Shown one piece after another: positions 8,961 through 22,741 of a stretch of 64,000 nucleotides of DNA. The DNA is from Gordionus sp. m RMFG-2023. Taxonomy: Eukaryota; Nematomorpha; Gordioida; Chordodea; Parachordodidae. The stretch lies in NCBI RefSeq assembly GCF_954871325.1, contig NC_088775.1:45733561-45797560 (forward strand). The letters run 5' to 3'. The notes beneath the pieces were generated by a model that did not search any database, was not told the origin of the DNA, and saw only the letters and a program-made list of their open reading frames with translations. How positions within the stretch are numbered: position 1 is the stretch's first letter; each line of letters opens with the position of its first letter. A program made the position numbers and the translations under genes.

Positions 8961-11900
8961 TCAGTGAAGATGAACCACAGGAAAGTGACAATTATCATAA
9001 TCGTTATTATTGAACTTTTTTAATTTTTTTTAAAGCAAATGGGTAAAAATAGATGTTGTTAATATGTTTTATATTAAAATTTCAGTGAAGATGTACCACA
9101 GGAAAGTGACAATTGTCATAATCGTTATTTTTGAACCTTTTTAAAATTTTTTTAAAGCAAATGGGTAAAATAGATATTGTTAACATGTTAAATTAAAATT
9201 TCAGTGAAGATGTACTACAGGAAAGTGACAATTGTCATAATCGTTATTTTTGAACCTTTTTAAATTTTTTTAAAGCAAATGGGTAAATGAAGATATTGTT
9301 AACATGTTAAATTAAAATTTCAGTGAAGATGTACTACAGGAAAGTGACAATTGTCATAATCGTTATTTTTGAACTTTTTTGAATTTTTTTAAAGCAAATA
9401 GGTAAAAATAGATATTGTTAACATGTTAAATTAAAATTTCAGTGAAGATGTACTACAGGAAAGTGACAATTGTCATAATCGTTATTTTTGAAACTTTTTA
9501 AATTTTTTTAAAGCAAATGGGTAAAAGATATTGTTAACATGTTAAATTAAAATTTCAGTGAAGATGTACTACAGGAAATTGACAATTGTCATAATTGTTA
9601 TTTTTGAACTTTTATGAATTTTTTTAAAGCATTTGGGAAAAATAGATATTGTTAACATGTTAAATTAAAATTTCAGTGAAGATATACTACAGGGAAGTGA
9701 CAATTGTCATAATCGTTATTATTGAACTTTTTTAATTTTTTTTAAAGCAAATGGGTAAAAATAGATATTGTTAATATGTTTTAAATTAAAATTTCAGTGA
9801 AGATGTACTACAGGGTGACAATTGTCATAATCGTTATTTTTGAACCTTTTTAAAAAATTTTTAAAGCAAATGGGTAAAATAGATATTGTTAACATGTTAA
9901 ATTTAAATTTCAGTGAAGATCTACAGGAAAGTGACAATTGTCATAATCGTTATTTTTGAACTTTTTTGAATTTTTTTAAAGCAAATAGGTAAAAATAGAT
10001 ATTGTTAACATGTTAAATTAAAATTTCAGTGAAGATGTACTACAGGAAAGTGACAATTGTCATAATCGTTATTTTTGAACCTTTTTAAATTTTTTTAAAG
10101 CAAATGAGTAAATGAAGATATTGTTAACATGTTAAATTAAAATTTCAGTGAAGATGTACTACAGGAAAGTGACAATTGTCATAATCGTTATTTTTGAACT
10201 TTTTTGAATTTTTTTAAAGCAAATAGGTAAAAATAGATATTGTTAATATGTTAAATTAAAATTTCAGTGAAGATGTACTACAGGAAAGTAACAATTGTCA
10301 TAATCGTTATTTTTGAACCTTTTAAATTTTTTTTAAGCAAATGGGTAAAAGAAGATATTGTTAACATGTTAAATTAAAATTTCAGTGAAGATATACTACA
10401 GGAAAGTGACAATTGTCATAATCGTTATTTTTAAACCTTTTTAAAAAATTTTTAAAGCAAATGGGTAAAATAGATATTGTTAACATGTTAAATTAAAATT
10501 TCAGTGAAGATGTACTACAGGAAAGTGACAATTGTCATAATCGTTATTTTTGAACCTTTTTAAATTTTTTTAAAGCAAATGGGTAAATGAAGATATTGTT
10601 AACATGTTAAATTAAAATTTCAGTGAAGATGTACTACAGGAAAGTGATAATTGTCATAATCGTTATTTTTGAACTTTTTTGAATTTTTTTAAAGCAAATA
10701 GGTAAAAATAGATATTGTTAATATGTTAAATTAAAATTTCAGTGAAGATGTACTACAGGAAAGTAACAATTGTCATAATCGTTATTTTTGAACCTTTTAA
10801 ATTTTTTTAAAGCAAATGGGTAAAAGAAGATATTGTTAACATGTTAAATTAAAATTTCAGTGAAGATGTACTACAGGAAAGTGACAATTGTCATAATCGT
10901 TATTTATGAACTTTTTTGAATTTTTTTAAAGCATTTGGGTAAAAATAGATATTGTTAACATGTTAAATTAAAATTTCAGTGAAGATATACTACAGGGAAG
11001 TGACGATTGTCATAATCGTTATTTTGAACTTTTTTGAATTTTTTTAAAGCAAATGGGTAAAAATAGATATTGTTAACATGTTAAATTAAAATTTCAGTGA
11101 AGATGTACTACAGGAAAGTGACAATTATCATAATCGTTATTATTGAAATTTTTTAAATTTTTTTAAAGCAAATGGGTAAAAGAAGATATTGTTAACATGT
11201 TAAATTAAAATTTCAGTGAAGATGTACTACAGGAAATTGACAATTGTCATAATTGTTATTTTTGAACTTTTTTGAATTTTTTTAAAGCATTTGGGAAAAA
11301 TAGATATTGTTAACATGTTAAATTAAAATTTCAGTGAAGATATACTACAGGGAAGTGACAATTGTCATAATCGTTATTATTGAACTTTTTTTAATTTTTT
11401 TTAAAGCAAATGGGTAAAAATAGATATTGTTAATATGTTTTATATTAAATTTTCAGTGAAGATGTACTACAGGGTGACAATTGTCATAATCGTTATTTTT
11501 GAACCTTTTTAAAAAATTTTTAAAGCAAATGGGTAAAATAGATATTGTTAACATGTTAAATTTAAATTTCAGTGAAGATGTACTACAGGAAAGTGACAAT
11601 TGTCATAATCGTTATTTTTGAACCTTTTTAAATTTTTTTAAAGCAAATGGGTAAATGAAGATATTGTTAACATGTTAAATTAAAATTTCAGTGAAGATGT
11701 ACTACAGGAAAGTGACAATTGTCATAATCGATATTTTTGAACCGTTTTAAATTTTTTTTAAGCAAATGGGTAAAAGAAGATATTGTTAACATGTTAAATT
11801 AAAATTTCAGTGAAGATGTACTACAGGAAAGTGACAATTGTCATAATTGTTATTTTTGAACTTTTTAGAATTTTTTTAAAGCATTTGGGAAAAATAGATA

Positions 11901-13204
11901 TTGTTAACATGTTAAATTAAAATTTCAGTGAAGATATACTACAGGGAAGTGACAATTGTCATAATCGTAATTATTGAACTTTTTTAATTTTTTTTAAAGC
12001 AAATGGGTAAAAATAGATATTGTTAATATGTTTTATATTAAAATTTCAGTGAAGATGTACTACAGGGTGACAATTGTCATAATCGTTATTTTTGAACCTT
12101 TTTAAAAAATTTTTAAAGCAAATGGGTAAAATATATATTGTTAACATGTTAAATTAAAATTTCAGTGAAGATATACTACAGGGAAGTGACAATTGTCATA
12201 ATCGTTATTATTGAACTTTTTTTAATTTTTTTTAAAGCAAATGGGTAAAAATAGATATTGTTAATATGTTTTATATTAAATTTTCAGTGAAGATGTACTA
12301 CAGGGTGACAATTGTCATAATCGTTATTTTTGAACCTTTTTAAAAAATTTTTAAAGCAAATGGGTAAAATAGATATTGTTAACATGTTAAATTTAAATTT
12401 CAGTGAAGATGTACTACAGGAAAGTGACAATTGTCATAATCGTTATTTTTGAACCTTTTTAAATTTTTTTAAAGCAAATGGGTAAATGAAGATATTGTTA
12501 ACATGTTAAATTAAAATTTCAGTGAAGATGTACTACAGGAAAGTGACAATTGTCATAATCGATATTTTTGAACCGTTTTAAATTTTTTTTAAGCAAATGG
12601 GTAAAAGAAGATATTGTTAACATGTTAAATTAAAATTTCAGTGAAGATGTACTACAGGAAAGTGACAATTGTCATAATTGTTATTTTTGAACTTTTTAGA
12701 ATTTTTTTAAAGCATTTGGGAAAAATAGATATTGTTAACATGTTAAATTAAAATTTCAGTGAAGATATACTACAGGGAAGTGACAATTGTCATAATCGTA
12801 ATTATTGAACTTTTTTAATTTTTTTTAAAGCAAATGGGTAAAAATAGATATTGTTAATATGTTTTATATTAAAATTTCAGTGAAGATGTACTACAGGGTG
12901 ACAATTGTCAAATTCGTTATTTTTGAACCTTTTTAAAAAATTTTTAAAGCAAATGGGTAAAATAGATATTGTTAACATGTTAAATTTAAATTTCAGTGAA
13001 GATGTACTACAGGAAAGTGACAATTGTCATAATCGTTATTTTTGAACCTTTTTAAATTTTTTTAAAGCAAATGGGTTAATGAAGATATTGTTAACATGTT
13101 AAATTAAAATTTCAGTGAAGATGTACTACAGGAAAGTGATAATTGTCATAATCGTTATTTTTGAACTTTTTTGAATTTTTTTAAAGCAAATAGGTAAAAA
13201 TAGA

Positions 13205-16200
13205 TATTGTTAACATGTTAAATTAAAATTTCAGTGAAGATGTACTACAGGAAAGCGACAATTGTCATAATCGTTATTTTTGAACCTTTTTAAATTTTTT
13301 TTAAGCAAATGGGTAAAAGAAGATATTGTTAACATGTTAAATTAAAATTTCAGTGAAGATGTACTACAGGAAAGTGACAATTGTCATAATTGTTATTTTT
13401 GAACTTTTTTGAATTTTTTTAAAGCATTTGGGAAAAATAGATATTGTTAACATGTTAAATTAAAATTTCAGTGAAGATATACTACAGGGAAGTGACAATT
13501 GTCATAATCGTTATTATTGAACTTCTTTAATTTTTTTTAAAGCAAATGGGTAAAAATAGATATTGTTAATATGTTTTAAATTAAAATTTCAGTGAAGATG
13601 TACTACAGGGTGACAATTGTCATAATCGTTATTTTTGAACCTTTTTAAAAAATTTTTAAAGCAAATGGGTAAAATAGATATTGTTAACATGTTAAATTAA
13701 AATTTCAGTGAAGATGTACTACAGGAAAGTGACAATTGTCATAATCGTTATTTTTGAACCTTTTTAAATTTTTTTAAAGCAAATGGGTAAATGAAGATAT
13801 TGTTAACATGTTAAATTAAAATTTCAGTGAAGATGTACTACAGGAAAGTGACAATTGTCATAATCGTTATTTTTGAACTTTTTTGAATTTTTTTAAAGCA
13901 AATAGGTAAAAATAGATATTGTTAACATGTTAAATTAAAATTTCAGTGAAGATGTACTACAGGAAAGTGACAATTGTCATAATCGTTATTTTTGAACCTT
14001 TTAAATTTTTTTAAAGCAAATGGGTAAAAGAAGATATTGTTAACATGTTAAATTAAAATTTCAGTGAAGATGTACTACAGGAAAGTGACAATTGTCATAA
14101 TCGTTATTTATGAACTTTTTTGAATTATTTTAAAGCATTTGGGTAAAAATAGATATTGTTAACATGTTAAATTAAAATTTCAGTGAAGATATACTACAGG
14201 GAAGTGACAATTGTCATAATCGTTATTTTTGAACTTTTTTGAATTTTTTTAAAGCAAATAAGTAAAAATAGATATTATTAATATGTTAAATTAAAATTTC
14301 AGTAAAGATGTACTACAGGAAAGTGACAATTGTCATAATCGTTATTTTTGAACCTTTTTAAATTTTTTTTAAGCAAATGGGTAAAAGAAGATATTGTTAA
14401 AATGTTAAATTAAAATTTCAGTGAAGATGTACTACAGGAAAGTGACAATTGTCATAATTGTTATTTTTGAACTTTTTTGAATTTTTTTAAAGCATTTGGG
14501 AAAAATAGATATTGTTAACATGTTAAATTAAAATTTCAGTGAAGATATACTACAGGGAAGTGACAATTGTCATAATCGTTATTTATGAACTTTTTTGAAT
14601 TATTTTAAAGCATTTGGGTAAAAATAGATATTGTTAACATGTTAAATTAAAATTTCAGTGAAGATATACTACAGGGAAGTGACAATTGTCATAATCGTTA
14701 TTTTTGAACTTTTTTGAATTTTTTTAAAGCAAATAAGTAAAAATAGATATTGTTAACATGTTAAATTAAAATTTCTGTGAAGATGTACTACAGGAAAGTG
14801 ACAATTGTCATAATCGTTATTTTTGAACTTTTTTGAATTTTTTTAAAGCAAATAGGTAAAAATAGATATTGTTAACATGTTAAATTAAAATTTCAGTGAA
14901 GATGTACTACAGGAAAGTGACAATTGTCATAATCGTTATTTTTGAACCTTTTAAATTTTTTTAAAGCAAATGGGTAAAAGAAGATATTGTTAACATGTTA
15001 AATTAAAATTTCAGTGAAGATGTACTACAGGAAAGTGACAATTGTCATAATCGTTATTTTTGAACCTTTTTAAATTTTTTTTAAGCAAATGGGTAAAAGA
15101 AGATATTGTTAAAATGTTAAATTAAAATTTCAGTGAAGATGTACTACAGGAAAGTGACAATTGTCATAATTGTTATTTTTGAACTTTTTTGAATTTTTTT
15201 AAAGCATTTGGGAAAAATAGATATTGTTAACATGTTAAATTAAAATTTCAGTGAAGATATACTACAGGGAAGTGACAATTGTCATAATCGTTATTTATGA
15301 ACTTTTTTGAATTATTTTAAAGCATTTGGGTAAAAATAGATATTGTTAATATGTTAAATTAAAATTTCAGTGAAGATATACTACAGGGAAGTGACAATTG
15401 TCATAATCGTTATTTTTGAACTTTTTTGAATTTTTTTAAAGCAAATGAGTAAAAATAGATATTATTAATATGTTAAATTAAAATTTCAGTGAAGATGTAC
15501 TACAGGAAGGTGACAATTGTCATATTCGTTATTTTTGAACTTTTTTTAATTTTTTTAAAGCAAATAGGTAAAAATAGATATTGTTAACATGTTAAATTAA
15601 AATTTCAGTGAAGATGTACTACAGGAAAGTGACAATTGTCATAATCGTTATTTTTGAACCTTTTTAAATTTTTTTAAAGCAAATGGGTAAAAGAAGATAT
15701 TGTTAACATGTTAAATTAAAATTTCAGTGAAGATGTACTACAGGAAATTGACAATTGTCATAATTGTTATTTTTGAACTTTTTTGAACTTTTTTGAATTT
15801 TTTAAAGCATTAGGGAAAAATAGATATTGTTAACATGTTAAATTAAAATTTCAGTGAAGATATACTACAGGGAAGTGACAATTGTCATAATCGTTATTAT
15901 TGAACTTTTTTAATTTTTTTAAAGCAAATGCGTAAAAATAGATATTGTTAATATGTTTTATATTAAAATTTCAGTGAAGATGTACTACAGGGTGACAATT
16001 GTCATAATCGTTATTTTTGAACCTTTTTAAAAAATTTTTAAAGCAAATGGGAAAATAGATATTGTTAACATGTTAAATTAAAATTTCAGTGAAGATGTAC
16101 TACAGGAAAGCGACAATTGTCATAATCGTTATTTTTGAACCTTTTTAAATTTTTTTTAAGCAAATGGGTAAAAGAAGATATTGTTAACATGTTAAATTAA

Positions 16201-18930
16201 AATTTCAGTGAAGATGTACTACAGGAAAGTGACAATTGTCATAATTGTTATTTTTGAACTTTTTTGAATTTTTTTAAAGCATTTGGGAAAAATAGATATT
16301 GTTAACATGTTAAATTAAAATTTCAGTGAAGATATACTACAGGGAAGTGACAATTGTCATAATCGTTATTATTGAACTTCTTTAATTTTTTTTAAAGCAA
16401 ATGGGTAAAAATAGATATTGTTAATATGTTTTAAATTAAAATTTCAGTGAAGATGTACTACAGGGTGACAATTGTCATAATCGTTATTTTTGAACCTTTT
16501 TAAAAAATTTTTAAAGCAAATGGGTAAAATAGATATTGTTAACATGTTAAATTAAAATTTCAGTGAAGATGTACTACAGGAAAGTGACAATTGTCATAAT
16601 CGTTATTTTTGAACCTTTTTAAATTTTTTTAAAGCAAATGGGTAAATGAAGATATTGTTAACATGTTAAATTAAAATTTCAGTGAAGATGTACTACAGGA
16701 AAGTGACAATTGTCATAATCGTTATTTTTGAACTTTTTTGAATTTTTTTAAAGCAAATAGGTAAAAATAGATATTGTTAACATGTTAAATTAAAATTTCA
16801 GTGAAGATGTACTACAGGAAAGTGACAATTGTCATAATCGTTATTTTTGAACCTTTTAAATTTTTTTAAAGCAAATGGGTAAAAGAAGATATTGTTAACA
16901 TGTTAAATTAAAATTTCAGTGAAGATGTACTACAGGAAAGTGACAATTGTCATAATCGTTATTTATGAACTTTTTTGAATTATTTTAAAGCATTTGGGTA
17001 AAAATAGATATTGTTAACATGTTAAATTAAAATTTCAGTGAAGATATACTACAGGGAAGTGACAATTGTCATAATCGTTATTTTTGAACTTTTTTGAATT
17101 TTTTTAAAGCAAATAAGTAAAAATAGATATTATTAATATGTTAAATTAAAATTTCAGTAAAGATGTACTACAGGAAAGTGACAATTGTCATAATCGTTAT
17201 TTTTGAACCTTTTTAAATTTTTTTTAAGCAAATGGGTAAAAGAAGATATTGTTAAAATGTTAAATTAAAATTTCAGTGAAGATGTACTACAGGAAAGTGA
17301 CAATTGTCATAATTGTTATTTTTGAACTTTTTTGAATTTTTTTAAAGCATTTGGGAAAAATAGATATTGTTAACATGTTAAATTAAAATTTCAGTGAAGA
17401 TATACTACAGGGAAGTGACAATTGTCATAATCGTTATTTATGAACTTTTTTGAATTATTTTAAAGCATTTGGGTAAAAATAGATATTGTTAACATGTTAA
17501 ATTAAAATTTCAGTGAAGATATACTACAGGGAAGTGACAATTGTCATAATCGTTATTTTTGAACTTTTTTGAATTTTTTTAAAGCAAATAAGTAAAAATA
17601 GATATTGTTAACATGTTAAATTAAAATTTCTGTGAAGATGTACTACAGGAAAGTGACAATTGTCATAATCGTTATTTTTGAACTTTTTTGAATTTTTTTA
17701 AAGCAAATAGGTAAAAATAGATATTGTTAACATGTTAAATTAAAATTTCAGTGAAGATGTACTACAGGAAAGTGACAATTGTCATAATCGTTATTTTTGA
17801 ACCTTTTAAATTTTTTTAAAGCAAATGGGTAAAAGAAGATATTGTTAACATGTTAAATTAAAATTTCAGTGAAGATGTACTACAGGAAAGTGACAATTGT
17901 CATAATCGTTATTTTTGAACCTTTTTAAATTTTTTTAAGCAAATGGGTAAAAGAAGATATTGTTAAAATGTTAAATTAAAATTTCAGTGAAGATGTACTA
18001 CAGGAAAGTGACAATTGTCATAATTGTTATTTTTGAACTTTTTTGAATTTTTTTAAAGCATTTGGGAAAAATAGATATTGTTAACATGTTAAATTAAAAT
18101 TTCAGTGAAGATATACTACAGGGAAGTGACAATTGTCATAATCGTTATTTATGAACTTTTTTGAATTATTTTAAAGCATTTGGGTAAAAATAGATATTGT
18201 TAATATGTTAAATTAAAATTTCAGTGAAGATATACTACAGGGAAGTGACAATTGTCATAATCGTTATTTTTGAACTTTTTTGAATTTTTTTAAAGCAAAT
18301 GAGTAAAAATAGATATTATTAATATGTTAAATTAAAATTTCAGTGAAGATGTACTACAGGAAGGTGACAATTGTCATATTCGTTATTTTTGAACTTTTTT
18401 TAATTTTTTTAAAGCAAATAGGTAAAAATAGATATTGTTAACATGTTAAATTAAAATTTCAGTGAAGATGTACTACAGGAAAGTGACAATTGTCATAATC
18501 GTTATTTTTGAACCTTTTTAAATTTTTTTAAAGCAAATGGGTAAAAGAAGATATTGTTAACATGTTAAATTAAAATTTCAGTGAAGATGTACTACAGGAA
18601 ATTGACAATTGTCATAATTGTTATTTTTGAACTTTTTTGAACTTTTTTGAATTTTTTTAAAGCATTAGGGAAAAATAGATATTGTTAACATGTTAAATTA
18701 AAATTTCAGTGAAGATATACTACAGGGAAGTGACAATTGTCATAATCGTTATTATTGAACTTTTTTAATTTTTTTAAAGCAAATGCGTAAAAATAGATAT
18801 TGTTAATATGTTTTATATTAAAATTTCAGTGAAGATGTACTACAGGGTGACAATTGTCATAATCGTTATTTTTGAACCTTTTTAAAAAATTTTTAAAGCA
18901 AATGGGAAAATAGATATTGTTAACATGTTA
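13205..18930. repeat. Tandem duplication of a 2854 bp (24-monomer) block
   Basis: Rare variants repeat at a constant offset: AAAGCGACAATTG at 13254 and 16109, and CATATTCG in place of CATAATCG at 15521 and 18375. The sequence 13205-16075 matches 16059-18930, including the shortened GGGAAAATAG junction at ~16051 and ~18905. The copies are adjacent, as expected from unequal exchange. Confidence 0.85.
13922..13979. repeat. Paired 12 bp palindromes (type example in one monomer)
   Basis: TTAACATGTTAA (13922-13933) and TGACAATTGTCA (13968-13979) are each perfect palindromes, 34 bp apart, 46 bp centre to centre. The pair recurs in most monomers of the array. Symmetric sites of this kind can bind dimeric proteins or extrude short cruciforms; no binding factor can be named from the sequence. 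Confidence 0.8.
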
Positions 18931-21396
18931 AATTTAAATTTCAGTGAAGATGTACTACAGGAAAGTGACAATTGTCATAATCGTTATTTTTGAACCTTTT
19001 TAAATTTTTTTAAAGCAAATGGGTTAATGAAGATATTGTTAACATGTTAAATTAAAATTTCAGTGAAGATGTACTACAGGAAAGTGATAATTGTCATAAT
19101 CGTTATTTTTGAACTTTTTTGAATTTTTTCAAAGCAAATAGGTAAAAATAGATATTGTTAACATGTTAAATTAAAATTTCAGTGAAGATGTACTACAGGA
19201 AAGCGACAATTGTCATAATCGTTATTTTTGAACCTTTTTAAATTTTTTTTAAGCAAATGGGTAAAAGAAGATATTGTTAACATGTTAAATTAAAATTTCA
19301 GTGAAGATGTACTACAGGAAAGTGACAATTGTAATAATTGTTATTTTTGAACTTTTTTGAATTTTTTTAAAGCATTTGGGAAAAATAGATATTGTTAACA
19401 TGTTAAATTAAAATTTCAGTGAAGATATACTACAGGGAAGTGACAATTGTCATAATCGTTATTATTGAACTTCTTTAATTTTTTTTAAAGCAAATGGGTA
19501 AAAATAGATATTGTTAATATGTTTTAAATTAAAATTTCAGTGAAGATGTACTACAGGGTGACAATTGTCATAATCGTTATTTTTGAACCTTTTTAAAAAT
19601 TTTTTAAAGCAAATGGGTAAAATAGATATTGTTAACATGTTAAATTAAAATTTCAGTGAAGATGTACTACAGGAAAGTGACAATTGTCATAATCGTTATT
19701 TTTGAACCTTTTTAAATTTTTTTAAAGCAAATGGGTAAATGAAGATATTGTTAACATGTTAAATTAAAATTTCAGTGAAGATGTACTACAGGAAAGTGAC
19801 AATTGTCATAATCGTTATTTTTGAACTTTTTTGAACTTTTTTGAATTGTTTTAAAGCATTAGGGAAAAATAGATATTGTTAACATGTTAAATTAAAATTT
19901 CAGTGAAGATATACTACAGGGAAGTGACAATTGTCATAATCGTTATTTTTGAACTTTTTTGAATTTTTTTAAAGCAAATAAGTAAAAATAGATATTGTTA
20001 ACATGTTAAATTAAAATTTCAGTGAAGATGTACTACAGGAAAGTGACAATTGTCATAATCGTTATTTTTGAACCTTTTTAAATTTTTTTAAAGCAAATGG
20101 GTAAAAGAAGATATTGTTAACATGTTATATTAAAATTTCAGTGAAGATGTACTACAGGAAATTGACAATTGTCATAATTGTTATTTTTGAACTTTTTTGA
20201 ACTTTTTTGAATTTTTTTAAAGCATTAGGGAAAAATAGATATTGTTAACATGTTAAATTAAAATTTCAGTGAAGATATACTACAGGGAAGTGACAATTGT
20301 CATAATCGTTATTATTGAACTTTTTTAATTTTTTTAAAGCAAATGCGTAAAAATAGATATTGTTAATATGTTTTATATTAAAATTTCAGTGAAGATGTAC
20401 TACAGGGTGACAATTGTCATAATCGTTATTTTTGAACCTTTTTAAAAAATTTTTAAAGCAAATGGGTAAAATAGATATTGTTAACATGTTAAATTTAAAT
20501 TTCAGTGAAGATGTACTACAGGAAAGTGACAATTGTCATAATCGTTATTTTTGAACCTTTTTAAATTTTTTTAAAGCAAATGGGTTAATGAAGATATTGT
20601 TAACATGTTAAATTAAAATTTCAGTGAAGATGTACTACAGGAAAGTGATAATTGTCATAATCGTTATTTTTGAACTTTTTTGAATTTTTTCAAAGCAAAT
20701 AGGTAAAAATAGATATTGTTAACATGTTAAATTAAAATTTCAGTGAAGATGTACTACAGGAAAGCGACAATTGTCATAATCGTTATTTTTGAACCTTTTT
20801 AAATTTTTTTTAAGCAAATGGGTAAAAGAAGATATTGTTAACATGTTAAATTAAAATTTCAGTGAAGATGTACTACAGGAAAGTGACAATTGTAATAATT
20901 GTTATTTTTGAACTTTTTTGAATTTTTTTAAAGCATTTGGGAAAAATAGATATTGTTAACATGTTAAATTAAAATTTCAGTGAAGATATACTACAGGGAA
21001 GTGACAATTGTCATAATCGTTATTATTGAACTTCTTTAATTTTTTTTAAAGCAAATGGGTAAAAATAGATATTGTTAATATGTTTTAAATTAAAATTTCA
21101 GTGAAGATGTACTACAGGGTGACAATTGTCATAATCGTTATTTTTGAACCTTTTTAAAAAATTTTTAAAGCAAATGGGTAAAATAGATATTGTTAACATG
21201 TTAAATTAAAATTTCAGTGAAGATGTACTACAGGAAAGTGACAATTGTCATAATCGTTATTTTTGAACCTTTTTAAATTTTTTTAAAGCAAATGGGTAAA
21301 TGAAGATATTGTTAACATGTTAAATTAAAATTTCAGTGAAGATGTACTACAGGAAAGTGACAATTGTCATAATCGTTATTTTTGAACTTTTTTGAA
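18430..21396. repeat. Duplication with 1561 bp offset
   Basis: 18430-19835 matches 19991-21396. Tracers are GTAATAATTG at 19331 and 20892, and TTTTTTCAAAGC with its unusual C at 19130 and 20691. The copy also carries the internal 12 bp doubling GAACTTTTTTGAACTTTTTT. It partly overlaps the right end of the 2854 bp block, so the events are nested. Confidence 0.8.
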
Positions 21397-22741
21397 TTTT
21401 TTTAAAGCAAATAGGTAAAAATAGATATTGTTAACATGTTAAATTAAAATTTCAGTGAAGATGTACTACAGGAAAGTGACAATTGTCATAATCGTTATTT
21501 TTGAACCTTTTAAATTTTTTTAAAGCAAATGGGTAAAAGAAGATATTGTTAACATGTTAAATTAAAATTTCAGTGAAGATGTACTACAGGAAATTGACAA
21601 TTGTCATAATTGTTATTTTTGAACTTTTTTGAACTTTTTTGAATTGTTTTAAAGCATTAGGGAAAAATAGATATTGTTAACATGTTAAATTAAAATTTCA
21701 GTGAAGATATACTACAGGGAAGTGACAATTGTCATAATCGTTATTTTTGAACTTTTTTGAATTTTTTTAAAGCAAATAAGTAAAAATAGATATTGTTAAC
21801 ATGTTAAATTAAAATTTCAGTGAAGATGTACTACAGGAAAGTGACAATTGTCATAATCGTTATTTTTGAACTTTTTTGAATTTTTTTAAAGCAAATAGGT
21901 AAAAATAGATATTGTTAACATGTTAAATTAAAATTTCAGTGAAGATGTACTACAGGAAAGTGACAATTGTCATAATCGTTATTTATGAACTTTTTTGAAT
22001 TATTTTAAAGCATTTGGGTAAAAATAGATATTGTTAACATGTTAAATTAAAATTTCAGTGAAGATATACTACAGGGAAGTGACAATTGTCATAATCGTTA
22101 TTTTTGAACTTTTTTGAATTTTTTTAAAGCAAATAAGTAAAAATAGATATTGTTAACATGTTAAATTAAAATTTCAGTGAAGATGTACTACAGGAAAGTG
22201 ACAATTGTCATAATCGTTATTTTTGAACTTTTTTGAATTTTTTTAAAGCAAATAGGTAAAAATAGATATTGTTAACATGTTAAATTAAAATTTCAGTGAA
22301 GATGTACTACAGGAAAGTGACAATTGTCATAATCGTTATTTTTGAACCTTTTAAATTTTTTTAAAGCAAATGGGTAAAAGAAGATATTGTTAACATGTTA
22401 AATTAAAATTTCAGTGTCGTTATTTATGAACTTTTTTGAATTATTTTAAAGCATTTGGGTAAAAATAGATATTGTTAACATGTTAAATTAAAATTTCAGT
22501 GAAGATATACTACAGGGAAGTGACAATTGTCATAATCGTTATTTTTGAACTTTTTTGAATTTTTTTAAAGCAAATAAGTAAAAATAGATATTATTAATAT
22601 GTTAAATTAAAATTTCAGTGAAGATGTACTACAGGAAAGTGACAATTGTCATAATCGTTATTTTTGAACCTTTTTAAATTTTTTTTAAGCAAATGGGTAA
22701 AAGAAGATATTGTTAAAATGTTAAATTAAAATTTCAGTGAA

